64,000 nt of DNA from Pseudomonas sp. GTDB taxonomy: Bacteria > Pseudomonadota > Gammaproteobacteria > Pseudomonadales > Pseudomonadaceae. The stretch is taken from NCBI GenBank assembly GCA_007713455.1, contig VMRT01000027.1, positions 1 to 64,000 on the forward strand, read 5' to 3'. Numbering within the stretch: the first letter of the stretch is position 1; the number at the start of each line of letters is the position of its first letter. Positions 1 to 7,664 of this stretch are shown one piece after another. The notes beneath the pieces are model-generated. The model saw only the letters and a list, made by a program, of their open reading frames with translations. It did not search any database and was not told the origin of the DNA. Position numbers and translations under genes: made by a program.

Positions 1-1
1 G

Positions 2-337
2 GACCACATGGAGGGGAGCATCTCGCTCGACGAGCTGATGAACATCCGAGCTCCGCATACCTACCTGGCGCGCGCAGACGGGGAGAGCATGATCCAGGTC
101 GGCATTTTCGACCGAGACATTCTGATCATCGACCGGGGACGGGAGGCAGAAAAAGGGGAGGTGATCATCGCAGCGCTGAATAACGAGCCTCTGGTCAAGA
201 TTTTCGACCGAGCCGGCAGCCAGGTCATTCTGCGCTCGGCTAATCCGAAGTTCCCGCCGCGGTACCTCCTCGAAAGCGAAGAACTCTACGTATGGGGCGT
301 GGTGTCATACAGCATCCGAATCCATGGCAAGTACTGA
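2..337 (+). CDS. umuD: UmuD-like SOS mutagenesis protein (S24 peptidase), 3' part
   Basis: The reading frame is open to the left edge, so the N terminus and the self-cleavage site lie outside the window; 111 residues are visible. What remains is the S24/LexA-type protease domain. The nucleophile is the Ser in GESM and the general base is the Lys in PLVKIF, 37 residues later, the same Ser-Lys spacing as E. coli UmuD (S60/K97). In the family, RecA-stimulated self-cleavage makes UmuD', which joins UmuC to form DNA polymerase V. The gene overlaps umuC by 14 bases, the usual umuDC arrangement. The LexA operator would be upstream of the window. It sits in accessory DNA next to integrases, so it is probably an island-borne copy (inference). 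Confidence 0.88.
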   Translation, partial: DHMEGSISLDELMNIRAPHTYLARADGESMIQVGIFDRDILIIDRGREAEKGEVIIAALNNEPLVKIFDRAGSQVILRSANPKFPPRYLLESEELYVWGVVSYSIRIHGKY

Positions 338-1604
338 GCGGGCCATCGCCCTCATTGATTGCAACTCGTTCTACGCCAGCTGCGAGCGTGTCTTTCGACC
401 AGACTTGCGCCGTACGCCTATCGTCGTGCTTTCGAACAATGACGGCTGCGTGATCGCGCGCTCGGCCGAGGCAAAGCAGCTCGGTATCAAAATGGGCGTG
501 CCGTATTTTCAGATCCGGCGCGACCTGGAGCGTTGGGGCGTTGTGGTGTTTTCCAGCAATTACGCGCTGTACGGCGACATGAGCGAGCGCGTCATGACGG
601 TCATCGAGAGCCTGGTGCCTGCGGTTGAGGTGTACTCAATCGACGAGTCGTTTGCCGACCTTACCGGTGTGCCAGACGTCGAAGTGCTCGGCAGGCGGAT
701 CCGCGCTGAGGTACTGCGCAGCACAGGTATCCCGGTCGGGGTGGGCATTGGGGGGACCAAGACGCTCGCCAAGCTAGCGAACCATTCAGCGAAGCGCTGG
801 CAGAAACAGACGGGTGGGGTAGTGGACCTTCTCGACCCGGTGCGGCGCGACAAGGTACTGCGCGTGACTGAAGTCGGCGATGTATGGGGTGTCGGACGCC
901 GGATGACCGAGCACCTGAACAGGATGGGCATACGTACTGCTTGGGATCTAGCCAGCGCGGATGCTTGGACCCTGCGCAAAAAATTCAGCGTTGTTATCGA
1001 GAAAACTTCTCGCGAACTGCGCGGGACGCCGTGCCTCAATCTGGAGGACGTCGCGTCACCCAAACAGGAGATCTGCTGCTCGCGGATGTTCGGCAAGCGC
1101 CTGCGCGAGCTGGAGCCAATCAAGGAGGCAGTGGCGGCATACGCCGCCCGGGCCAGCGAGAAGCTGAGGGCACAGCAGTCCATGTGCAAGCGCGTCCGAA
1201 TCAGCATCCGTACCGGCATGTTCAATTCCGACGAGCCCAAGTTCGCAAAAGGCGTGGTGTGTGAGCTGCCGTATCCCACCGACGACACCCGATACATCAC
1301 CCGGGCGGCGATCGCCGGTTTGGAGCACATCTATCGCGAGGGCTTTTCGTTCAGCAAGGCTGAGGTCCTGCTGATGGATCTGTGCCAGCGTGGCGAGTAC
1401 ACCGACGATCTATTCGCCCAAACCCAGCCCGCCGCGTCGGAGCGCGTTATGGGCGTGCTCGATGCAATCAACGCCAAGTGGGGCCGCAATACCCTCCGGC
1501 CCGGCCGCGTAACCACCGCGCCGGACTGGGGCATGCGACGGGAGATGATGAGCCAAAGTTTCACGACCAGGCTGGATCAGTTGTGGGTGGTGCGGTGCAA
1601 CTAG
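324..1604 (+). CDS. umuC: UmuC, catalytic subunit of DNA polymerase V
   Basis: This 426-residue protein has the usual length of UmuC. It is a Y-family polymerase: the first catalytic Asp is in [13 protein letters not shown] near residue 12, [10 protein letters not shown] follows, and the second acidic pair is in [10 protein letters not shown] near residue 106. A helix-hairpin-helix region around [11 protein letters not shown] and the little-finger domain follow. With UmuD' it performs error-prone translesion synthesis at stalled replication forks during the SOS response. The start ATG lies inside the end of umuD, which suggests translational coupling. The next gene, an mvaT-like gene, is convergent. 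A role in raising mutation rate or UV survival of the host is expected from the family. Confidence 0.95.
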   Translation: MASTERAIALIDCNSFYASCERVFRPDLRRTPIVVLSNNDGCVIARSAEAKQLGIKMGVPYFQIRRDLERWGVVVFSSNYALYGDMSERVMTVIESLVPAVEVYSIDESFADLTGVPDVEVLGRRIRAEVLRSTGIPVGVGIGGTKTLAKLANHSAKRWQKQTGGVVDLLDPVRRDKVLRVTEVGDVWGVGRRMTEHLNRMGIRTAWDLASADAWTLRKKFSVVIEKTSRELRGTPCLNLEDVASPKQEICCSRMFGKRLRELEPIKEAVAAYAARASEKLRAQQSMCKRVRISIRTGMFNSDEPKFAKGVVCELPYPTDDTRYITRAAIAGLEHIYREGFSFSKAEVLLMDLCQRGEYTDDLFAQTQPAASERVMGVLDAINAKWGRNTLRPGRVTTAPDWGMRREMMSQSFTTRLDQLWVVRCN

Positions 1605-1683
1605 GCGAGTGCATGCGAGGACCGATGAATTCCAGGTACTGGTTGTAGTGCGATCGCTTGCATCCGTTGACCGCTGAAAGCGT

Positions 1684-1710
1684 AAAGAAAAAGCCAGGCA
1701 GTGCCTGGCT
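1684..1710 (-). terminator. Rho-independent terminator of the mvaT-like gene
   Basis: A GCCAGGC/GCCTGGC stem (1693-1709, arms of 9 bases if the flanking pairs are counted) is followed on the minus strand by a T-rich run. It lies just beyond the stop of the mvaT-like gene and also faces the end of umuC. Confidence 0.75.
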
Positions 1711-1729
1711 CTTGTGTTGGTCGGATAGC

Positions 1730-2095
1730 TTACTGAAGCCAACCCTCTACCTTTTCGGCGCCGTGCTTTTCTTTCCAAGCTTTCAAAATCTTATGATTGC
1801 CACCCTTCGTCTCTACCACCTCTCCAGTTTCTGGGTTTTTGTAAACCTTAACTTGGCGCTGCCGACGAGGCGCTTGAGACGTCGGGGTGGCGCTGATGCT
1901 GGTGCGGCTGGGCTGCGGATCCAATATTGAAATAATTTCGCGCAGGCCTACGTCATATTGCCCCATCAAATTGCGGAGTTTTTCCTCGAACTCGATTTCG
2001 CGCTTGAGTTTGTCGTCATTCTTAAGAGCATCAAGCTGCTTGAGCTGGGCTGCGAGCTGGGCTTCTAGAGCTTTGAATTCGGCGAGTTTGGACAT
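1730..2095 (-). CDS. MvaT/MvaU-family H-NS-like xenogeneic silencer
   Basis: The 121-residue protein matches the MvaT layout. An N-terminal coiled-coil oligomerisation half contains DDKLKREIEFEEKLRNLMG. After a proline/arginine linker comes the C-terminal DNA-binding half with VKVYKNPETGEVVETKGGNHK, the loop that enters the minor groove of AT-rich DNA. In Pseudomonas these proteins silence horizontally acquired genes as H-NS does in enterics. The start has GAAGG upstream (AAGGTTACCC then ATG). It is convergent with umuC and lies in mobile DNA, so it is likely an extra copy carried by the island that could form mixed oligomers with the chromosomal MvaT (inference). It is too diverged from core MvaT to assign mvaT or mvaU. 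Confidence 0.9.
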   Translation of the reverse strand: MSKLAEFKALEAQLAAQLKQLDALKNDDKLKREIEFEEKLRNLMGQYDVGLREIISILDPQPSRTSISATPTSQAPRRQRQVKVYKNPETGEVVETKGGNHKILKAWKEKHGAEKVEGWLQ

Positions 2096-2561
2096 GGGTA
2101 ACCTTCGGAGAACGAAACTGCTTTGTGTGTCTCAGTCTACCGCTTGGGCACGGAGGGAGAAAACTAAGGACCGACCGATTTCGTGAGTAATTCAGTCATC
2201 GAGAAGGCTGGTACAGGGATGGCGCTGCGGAGTGTTTGTCAGCCAGAGAGGTGCGTACTTCCTGACATATGAAGTGGTGGGTTAGCAAAATGGGAGGTGA
2301 CCAAGCGGCGGCCGTTGCATAGAAACGTCGCGCATCCCGTAGAGGAAGCGGACGTGAGCAGGCTTCTTCTGCTTTAGCAGAGGTAGCCATGCATAGCATC
2401 GAAATTGGAGCTAGCCATTTACCTGCGGCAAATGAAGAAAGCTGCCTTTTTTGACAACAATGGCAGCCGCTTCGCGAAGGCAGTTGATCATTTTGGTCTT
2501 ATTGCTCGGTCTCGCTCCACATTCGTTTCGCTTACCTGCAAACGCCCAAAATGCTCAACTG

Positions 2562-2590
2562 CCCCATACTTGAAGGTTTCAAGTATGGGG
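2562..2590. repeat. Perfect 13-bp hairpin, first of a tandem pair
   Basis: CCCCATACTTGAA (2562-2574), a 3-base loop, and the exact complement at 2578-2590. It shares the core CATACTTGAA with the next hairpin, so the right arm of this one can also pair with the left arm of the next. Confidence 0.92.
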
Positions 2591-2591
2591 C

Positions 2592-2640
2592 GCGGGGGCA
2601 TACTTGAAGGAACGCTTCGCTGCTTCAAGTATGCCCCCGC
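2592..2640. repeat. Perfect 18-bp hairpin, second of a tandem pair
   Basis: An 18-base left arm at 2592-2609, a 13-base loop (2610-2622) and an exact complement at 2623-2640. It starts one base after the previous hairpin. The sequence AATTTTGTTG follows, so it could act as a terminator for rightward transcription, but the tract is poor in T. Confidence 0.92.
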
Positions 2641-3106
2641 AATTTTGTTGTCAAATCATAGCCGCCAGGCGTTGCCTGGCCGAAATGGCGATTGTGCACA
2701 GACGTGAGCTGCGCCATTCGCGGGCGCTGCCGCCCCGGCCTCAATCATAAGCCCGATCACTGCGGCACACTTGTCTTACGACCGCCATGTCACATGACTC
2801 GAGTGCTGCAGTCTCGCCGTGTCACTCGTAGGGCTTGCGGCAGTTAGTGAGTGTCGATGCGCCGGGTGACCGTGCCGTGTGTCTGTCACAGTGGCGTTAT
2901 GAAGCGGTGTCCGGTCTGATGCCAAAGCGCCCACGCTTCAACTGAAATTTGTGTGGCAGCAGCCGACTGTCACGGAATTCTCGTCGCAGCGGATGCAAGT
3001 TCTTCGATGGTGGACTGTGCTCAGCGATAGGGCGTGCCAACCGTCGCCGCAAGCGATGCCCGGAGTTGCGTGAAAATTCGGTTTCTTTCCTGTTGTGTTC
3101 AGAACG

Positions 3107-3137
3107 AAAAAGGCCGCAGATTGGCTGCGGCCTTTTA
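3107..3137 (-). terminator. Terminator of the smaller recombinase gene
   Basis: AAAAGGCCGCAG (3108-3119) and CTGCGGCCTTTT (3125-3136) form a 12-bp stem with a 5-base loop. T runs on both strands make it potentially bidirectional. It is about 55 bp past the stop of the 3191-4450 gene. Confidence 0.82.
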
Positions 3138-3190
3138 TTCATCCTGTCTCATAATCATCTCCAGGCGATGATTGTTTTGAACGCTACGCG

Positions 3191-4450
3191 CTAGCAAGGC
3201 TTTTGCTTAGTTCTCCTTCCTCGCTTTCCGCGTCCGGCTTGGTTTGCGAGCAGCTTTTTAAAATGCTCCCAGCGGATCTGCTCGGTCTGTGCGTTGTATG
3301 TCAGTCCCCGTTCCATCTGCTCCAGTAATCTCAGACTCAGTGGCTGCTCCAGGTAATGGTCTGCTGTGACTTCTGGTGCACCACCCTCATGGCCGAGCAG
3401 ATAGGCGATCGTGGATGGAGATATGCCTGACCGTTCCAGCCGAACGGCAAACGAGCGACGGAGACTTTTAAAATTGAGCCCGCCATTAACCGCCGGCGGA
3501 CAGTGCTGACCGATGTATCCTGTACCCGTGCACGGCCCGCAGAAAAACCGACTTGGGTCGCGGGAGTATAGGTGCTTTGGATCGAAGCTCAGCTCGTTGA
3601 AAAGCAGAGCGTCATTGCCATCGGCCTGGCGCCGTTCTTCTACGAAATTTAGAAAGCCCATCTCCACTAGCTTCGAGCAGATTGGAATCTGCCGAGCCGA
3701 CGGCCCCGTCTTCAACGACTTGTTGTAGCCATTATCGTTGATATCGATAAGGTCTACGCCGTGGACATCCTGGATCACATCATGCACACGTAGCTGGCAG
3801 AGCTCGTTAAGCCGCGCGCCGGTATAGAGCCCAAGCGGGAGCAACCAAAACCGATAGGGCTTGGCGTCCTGGTTGATTTTCGGCAGGTCGCCTGCGAGAT
3901 ACTTTCTGTAGGGCCAGCCTGAGAACATCTGATTCAGATTGCTATCCAGAAATGGCTTGGTGATTTCGGCGTGTTTTGTATTGCAGGTCGCGACTTTGAT
4001 CGCCTCGGTAATCAGCTTGCTCTCAAGTGCTTCGTCCAGCATTCGATTGAACAACTGATAGTAGGTCGTGAGGTTTGCGCCTTTGCTACCCGACGCAGCG
4101 TTCTGCTTGAGTAACGACGGTAGCTGATCCTTCAGACGCTGTACGTCGGCCCGATCAAGCTCAGCAACTCGGCGGGTAGGATTATCTTGCGTCAGAGCGA
4201 TTTTTAGTTTCTCCATCCGCGCTCGAAGCATGTGCTCGGATTTCCCTGCGTAATTGTTTTCTCGCAGAAAGCGGGACAGCGTTATGTCCATGAACTCGGT
4301 AAGCAAAGGAGAAGACTGAAAGCGGTTTATCGCATCCGTAATCGCTGAAATGTTTGCCAACGCGATTCGCAAGTGTTCTTCATGGCCGGGTTCGACGATA
4401 AGACTCAGGCCTTTGTAAAAAGGAATGGAGAGGGGGGCAGTTACATTCAT
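3191..4450 (-). CDS. Tyrosine recombinase/integrase, 419 aa
   Basis: The C-terminal half is a tyrosine recombinase catalytic domain: the first Arg in YTGARLNELCQL, the box-II Arg in FKSLRRSF, the His in LLGHE and the nucleophile Tyr in ADHYL. The usual His of the HxxR motif is Lys here (K-S-L-R), a known variation. The N-terminal part is a poorly conserved core-binding region, and the tail is very basic (GRGKRGRRTKQK). The start ATG at 4450 follows GAGG at good spacing. It lies downstream of the larger recombinase in the same direction, 162 bp apart. The two share the motif GARLxELCQLR but are very different in length. It may act with the larger recombinase or belong to a second, older element (inference). 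Confidence 0.88.
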   Translation of the reverse strand: MNVTAPLSIPFYKGLSLIVEPGHEEHLRIALANISAITDAINRFQSSPLLTEFMDITLSRFLRENNYAGKSEHMLRARMEKLKIALTQDNPTRRVAELDRADVQRLKDQLPSLLKQNAASGSKGANLTTYYQLFNRMLDEALESKLITEAIKVATCNTKHAEITKPFLDSNLNQMFSGWPYRKYLAGDLPKINQDAKPYRFWLLPLGLYTGARLNELCQLRVHDVIQDVHGVDLIDINDNGYNKSLKTGPSARQIPICSKLVEMGFLNFVEERRQADGNDALLFNELSFDPKHLYSRDPSRFFCGPCTGTGYIGQHCPPAVNGGLNFKSLRRSFAVRLERSGISPSTIAYLLGHEGGAPEVTADHYLEQPLSLRLLEQMERGLTYNAQTEQIRWEHFKKLLANQAGRGKRGRRTKQKPC

Positions 4451-4540
4451 ATATACCTCACAGTGGGTGAGGCTTGAGATTATTACTGGATGGATAAACA
4501 GTCAAGATAATCTATTAGGATTTACCATGCGATAGTTTTT

Positions 4541-4557
4541 ATTGACAACTTGTCAAT
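4541..4557. promoter_or_regulatory. Perfect palindrome upstream of the smaller recombinase
   Basis: ATTGACAA-C-TTGTCAAT is a perfect 8+1+8 palindrome in an AT-rich gap between the two recombinase genes, about 90 bp upstream of the 419-aa gene. It contains TTGACAAC, also found at 2451-2458 and, inverted, at 2647-2654. It could be an operator or a recombinase binding site; which is not shown by the sequence. Confidence 0.6.
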
Positions 4558-4572
4558 AATCGCAAGATGAGC

Positions 4573-4600
4573 AAAAGGTAAGAGCGAGCCCCTACCTTTT
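4573..4600 (-). terminator. Possible weak terminator after the larger recombinase
   Basis: AAAAGGTA (4573-4580) and TACCTTTT (4593-4600) form an 8-bp stem 13 bp past the stop of the larger recombinase, with T residues following on either strand. The stem is short and AT-rich, so it may terminate only partly. Confidence 0.45.
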
Positions 4601-4612
4601 ATTAGCTGAATA

Positions 4613-7054
4613 TTATGCGTACGTTTTCCAGTGTCGCTTAGCAACCCGCACGCTGGGGAAGGGGGTGCCAACCGGGCGACCGACATTGAAAACGCCCTGG
4701 CGTTCTCGTAACTCTTGATAGTGCCGGTAATGGATGTGTCCCAGCCCTAGCCCGAAATCGAGCTTGTCGAGCTCGTCTTTGAGCACGTCAGACGGATAGC
4801 AGTCGCCGTACCCACCGGTGGTACTTTTATCCGAGTGGCCTACAAGCGCTTTGGCTTTCGCCAGGTCAAGGTTCTGTCTGCGAAATTGATTGATAAAGGT
4901 GTGGCGCAGACCGTGGTACGTCAGGCCGTCATCTCCCAGGCCGCAAAGCCCAAGGTAACCCCGGCTAATCTGGCTTGAGCCGAGAAACCAACGGCTCGCA
5001 ACATGCCCGGGAGAAAGGTCGCCGTATACCCGAATATTGTCGAAAAGCGGAGCCTTGCCGTCTCGCTCGACAGCTTCCAGGCGTGCTTGATGAAACTCCA
5101 GGAAGCCCGACTCGATAAGCTGCCGGTGAATCGGCACCAACCTTTCCGAATCGGACGTCTTCAGCTGTTTCGACCCGCTTCGATTGATGCTGATGAGCCA
5201 GACGCCGAGTTCTTGCCGAATGTCTTCGAGCCGTAGCTGGCACAGCTCACTTAGCCTTGCGCCTGTAAAAAGGCCAAGCAGCGGCAGCCAAAACTTGTAG
5301 TCATCCAAGCGCCAGCGCGGCGGCGTGGTCAGTGTGTAGGCCGGACCGTGAAGAAGTTTCTCGATCTGGCTTGGGCTATACGTGCGCTTCCTCGGCGCCT
5401 CGGCTCCTTTGGTGCTGAATGCCAATCCGGCCGCGATATTTTCGGTGATGTAACCCTGATCATGAGCGTAGGTGACAAGGGCCCTTGCCAGCTCAAAAAA
5501 CTTTTTCGCAGTGCGAGGGTTGATTGGCTCGAACTTACCGTCGCTAATGATCTTACTTAGCGGCTGGTTACGCGTGGCACGGAGGCGATGCCGGTTCTTC
5601 GGATAGCTACGCAGATGATCGCGTAGCGTGTTGAATTCAGCGCGAGTCAGCGTCTCGACTTGCCGGTGCCCGCCAAGCAGCTCGCACAGGCCTTCCAGGC
5701 GGGCCTTTGCGGTAATGCGAGTCCGCGGGTTAGCCCAGGCGCCTTCACGAATTTGCCGTTCTTCGTATTCCTTTACCAAAGCTGCGAGGCTCAACCCTGC
5801 GTTTGAACCACGCGCCGGCGAGACAATGCGATCGTTGACGGAGGGTTGCGTAAAGAGGGTTTCAAGCTTGGCTTTCTGCGCGTCGGGCAGAACGCTCCCG
5901 AGCGCATTCAGCAACGCGAGCGTGCCTGGATCCTGTGGCGGTGCCACAGCATCTGTCGGCGAGTTCAGCTCCGGAATCGTCTGCATAGGCTCGGCGGTTG
6001 CAGCAGAACCCAACATCCGCCGAACCAGGTCACCGATTTCCTGCATGGCTTGGGCGTAAGGATCTTGGTGATCGTCTTCCTGAAAGTAACGCAACAGCAC
6101 CTTATCAACCTTCTGCAGCGTATACGTCAGCATGAGGACCGCAATGATGATGGAGCTAGTGAGCAGCTCAACCCGAAAGCTTTTCTTTTCTCTCAGATGC
6201 GCTTTCATGCACAGCGGATCGAGTTCGATAAGCATCACATAAAGCCCCGATCCCTCCTGCACCAAGAGCGCTCGATCAATGATGCGGAGCTTCAGATGCA
6301 TCGCGTTGGCTTGCTGAAGATGAAAATGCAAAGCTTGCCGAGATTGCGGTAGTGCTGGGGGGATGTGCATGAGATTCCGACCCTGGTCTGGGCGGGCATG
6401 GCACAGGTATTCATAAAGCGTCATCGCTGCAAACGCAGGAGATTCTTTCGAGTAGCGACCTGGAGAGGGTGGGACAGTCTCAAGCACATCAAGGGCGGCG
6501 TAAATGTACCGGGCAGCGTCGCTGGCGACGTTGTGATTGCAGGTTCCGAGCGGCCAGTCGAAGCGTACGAACCCAACGCCAAGCGCTTTTACCAGTGCGG
6601 GCGTTGGTGTCAGTGCGAAGAAAATTTCGCCCCCTGGCTCGTGGCTATAGAGCACTACACGCTCGGCACTCTCTTTCATCATGCGAGCGTCGGCGACCGA
6701 AAGGTCTTGGTTCGCGAGCTTCATGGGCGACGGACGGACTTTCCAAACCCGGTCGGCGAATTTGAGTGCTTCCGCTACCGCTAAGTGAAACCTTTGGAGG
6801 TCAACCAGCAGGCGGTCAGAAAAGAGCTCGACATAGTGCTCGGTTGCCTTGGCAAGGAACTGCTCGAAAGAAGCATTCAGGTACTTAGCGAGATCGCGGG
6901 CCAGGGCTTCGTCGTGGCTGAGCGACCACCGGATTTGCGCAGGCAGTTTCGGGTTGGCCGCGAAATGCTTAGGGAATGTGAGGTAGTACTGGAAGCCAGT
7001 GTTGGCTTGATAGACCAGGTGGGGGACACCCGTTTTGCTTTGGCGCTTGGACAT
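4613..7054 (-). CDS. Large tyrosine recombinase/integrase beside ssrA, 813 aa
   Basis: The C-terminal domain has all catalytic residues of a tyrosine recombinase: Arg in FTGARLSELCQL, HGLRHTF (H-x-x-R), His in LVGHSDKST and Tyr in GGYGDCY. A core-binding SAM-like region lies at the centre (LAALVKEYEERQIREGAW onward). The roughly 400-residue N-terminal extension opens with VYQANTGFQYYLTFPKHF, like the N-terminal domain (DUF6538 type) of large phage and island integrases. The ATG at 7054 is preferred because AAAAGG precedes it at 9 bases; the frame stays open to an ATG at 7108, which lacks such a site. The gene starts 98 bp from the 3' end of ssrA, pointing to ssrA as the target (inference). 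Confidence 0.9.
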   Translation of the reverse strand: MSKRQSKTGVPHLVYQANTGFQYYLTFPKHFAANPKLPAQIRWSLSHDEALARDLAKYLNASFEQFLAKATEHYVELFSDRLLVDLQRFHLAVAEALKFADRVWKVRPSPMKLANQDLSVADARMMKESAERVVLYSHEPGGEIFFALTPTPALVKALGVGFVRFDWPLGTCNHNVASDAARYIYAALDVLETVPPSPGRYSKESPAFAAMTLYEYLCHARPDQGRNLMHIPPALPQSRQALHFHLQQANAMHLKLRIIDRALLVQEGSGLYVMLIELDPLCMKAHLREKKSFRVELLTSSIIIAVLMLTYTLQKVDKVLLRYFQEDDHQDPYAQAMQEIGDLVRRMLGSAATAEPMQTIPELNSPTDAVAPPQDPGTLALLNALGSVLPDAQKAKLETLFTQPSVNDRIVSPARGSNAGLSLAALVKEYEERQIREGAWANPRTRITAKARLEGLCELLGGHRQVETLTRAEFNTLRDHLRSYPKNRHRLRATRNQPLSKIISDGKFEPINPRTAKKFFELARALVTYAHDQGYITENIAAGLAFSTKGAEAPRKRTYSPSQIEKLLHGPAYTLTTPPRWRLDDYKFWLPLLGLFTGARLSELCQLRLEDIRQELGVWLISINRSGSKQLKTSDSERLVPIHRQLIESGFLEFHQARLEAVERDGKAPLFDNIRVYGDLSPGHVASRWFLGSSQISRGYLGLCGLGDDGLTYHGLRHTFINQFRRQNLDLAKAKALVGHSDKSTTGGYGDCYPSDVLKDELDKLDFGLGLGHIHYRHYQELRERQGVFNVGRPVGTPFPSVRVAKRHWKTYA

Positions 7055-7115
7055 GATGGCATACCTTTTGGATTCACAGACGGACTGTGAGTAATCCAAT
7101 GCCATCAAATCTGGG

Positions 7116-7144
7116 CTGAAACCCGCGTTCTAGACGGGTTTCAG
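7116..7144 (-). terminator. Hairpin after the ssrA 3' end
   Basis: CTGAAACCCG (7116-7125) and CGGGTTTCAG (7135-7144) form a perfect 10-bp stem 9 bp past the tmRNA CCA end. No clear T run follows on the minus strand, so it may serve termination or 3' processing. If the island integrated in ssrA, this hairpin is on the island side. Confidence 0.6.
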
Positions 7145-7152
7145 TGTTGAAT

Positions 7153-7531
7153 TGGTGGAGCCGGGGGGATTTGAACCCCCGTCCGCCAGCTCTCCGCTAT
7201 CGGTTCTACATGCTTAGCCAGATCTACTGAGTTAACTCCGCGCCGCCCGATTGGCAGGGTGCTTGGAGCGAGCTGTATGAGTTTTAGCCGTTACGTCTAC
7301 AGCGAACTTGGCGGCGATCCTGTTCTGTCTGACAGTCATTTCGGGTTTACAGGCATCCCCTAGTGACCGCTGGAGCCGAAGCTACCAGATGAAGGTTAGG
7401 CGGCTAGCGCGTACCCTTCGTAGTTGTCGTCGTTGGCAACTATAAGTTTGCAACAGTTTATTTACGAGTTCTGTTACCAACTCGGCATGCCCCTCAAGTT
7501 TTGTTACCGGCGTCGAATCCTAATCGGCCCC
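7153..7531 (-). ncRNA. ssrA: tmRNA (SsrA)
   Basis: Read on the minus strand, the RNA begins GGGGCCGATTAGGATTCG and ends in a tRNA-like T arm, acceptor strand CGGCTCC and an encoded ACCA; GGGGCCG pairs with CGGCTCC. The tag frame at 7437-7396 encodes ANDDNYEGYALAA, ending in the ALAA degron. tmRNA with SmpB (16937-17419, in this window) rescues ribosomes stalled on broken mRNA and tags the peptide for proteolysis. Its 3' end is a classic integration site, and a recombinase gene lies directly next to it. The gene is intact, as expected if integration restored its 3' end. Confidence 0.97.
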
Positions 7532-7557
7532 TGGTGACGCTTGTGGTGCTGGGCGCG

Positions 7558-7586
7558 AGTGTACGGCGATCTCTCTGCGCTGTCGA
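7558..7586 (-). promoter_or_regulatory. Sigma-70 promoter of ssrA
   Basis: On the minus strand, TCGACA (7586-7581) and TACACT (7563-7558) are separated by 17 bases. Transcription would start about 20 bases upstream of the mature 5' end, leaving a short leader for RNase P to remove. Confidence 0.7.
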
Positions 7587-7630
7587 TCAGTTTGTAGCCA
7601 TGCTGGTTACAAAATGTACAGCTCGGCTGC

Positions 7631-7656
7631 GGCAGGATCGTTCGCACGATCCCGCC
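7631..7656 (-). terminator. Hairpin after the small secreted-protein gene
   Basis: GGC-a-GGATCGT (7631-7641) pairs with ACGATCC-c-GCC (7646-7656) around a 4-base loop, with one mismatch. It starts 9 bp beyond the stop of the 7665-7970 gene. It lacks a T run. Confidence 0.5.
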
Positions 7657-7664
7657 GGCCTGGC

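Larger units (their letters stand above)
2414..2689. repeat. Complex of nested and tandem inverted repeats
   Basis: Two outer repeat pairs are nearly concentric around base 2552: GCCATTT (2414-2420) with AAATGGC (2683-2689), and TTTGACAACAA (2450-2460) with TTGTTGTCAAA (2645-2655). Inside, GGCAGTTGATCATTTTGG (2479-2496) pairs at 17 of 18 positions with 2546-2563. Two perfect tandem hairpins follow at 2562-2590 and 2592-2640. A further hairpin, GCCAGGC-gtt-GCCTGGC, lies at 2664-2680. No gene overlaps it convincingly. Its function is unknown; a miniature transposable element or a structured RNA are the simplest readings. Confidence 0.8.
2096..3190. other. 1.1-kb non-coding stretch rich in inverted repeats
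   Basis: No convincing gene was found. Open frames of 67-100 codons at 2196-2399 (minus), 2405-2707 (plus) and 2897-3194 (both strands) show no family features, no good ribosome site and no protein-like composition. The left half holds the nested palindromes at 2414-2689, described separately. From 2700 to 3100 nothing was recognised. The right end carries the terminator of the smaller recombinase. Candidate contents are a structured RNA, a miniature mobile element or sites used by the neighbouring recombinases. Confidence 0.6.

Noticed and set aside
2450..2680. Integron attC site
   Set aside because: Hairpins are suggestive, but the required GTTRRRY / RYYYAAC core pair is not present and no integrase IntI gene is seen.
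2196..2707. Two small open frames (67 and 100 codons) in the island gap
   Set aside because: No ribosome site, no recognisable motif, and the second runs straight through perfect hairpins.
1..7152. Second copy of the ssrA 3' end marking the other island border
   Set aside because: No sequence resembling the T-arm/acceptor end of ssrA was found within this part of the window.
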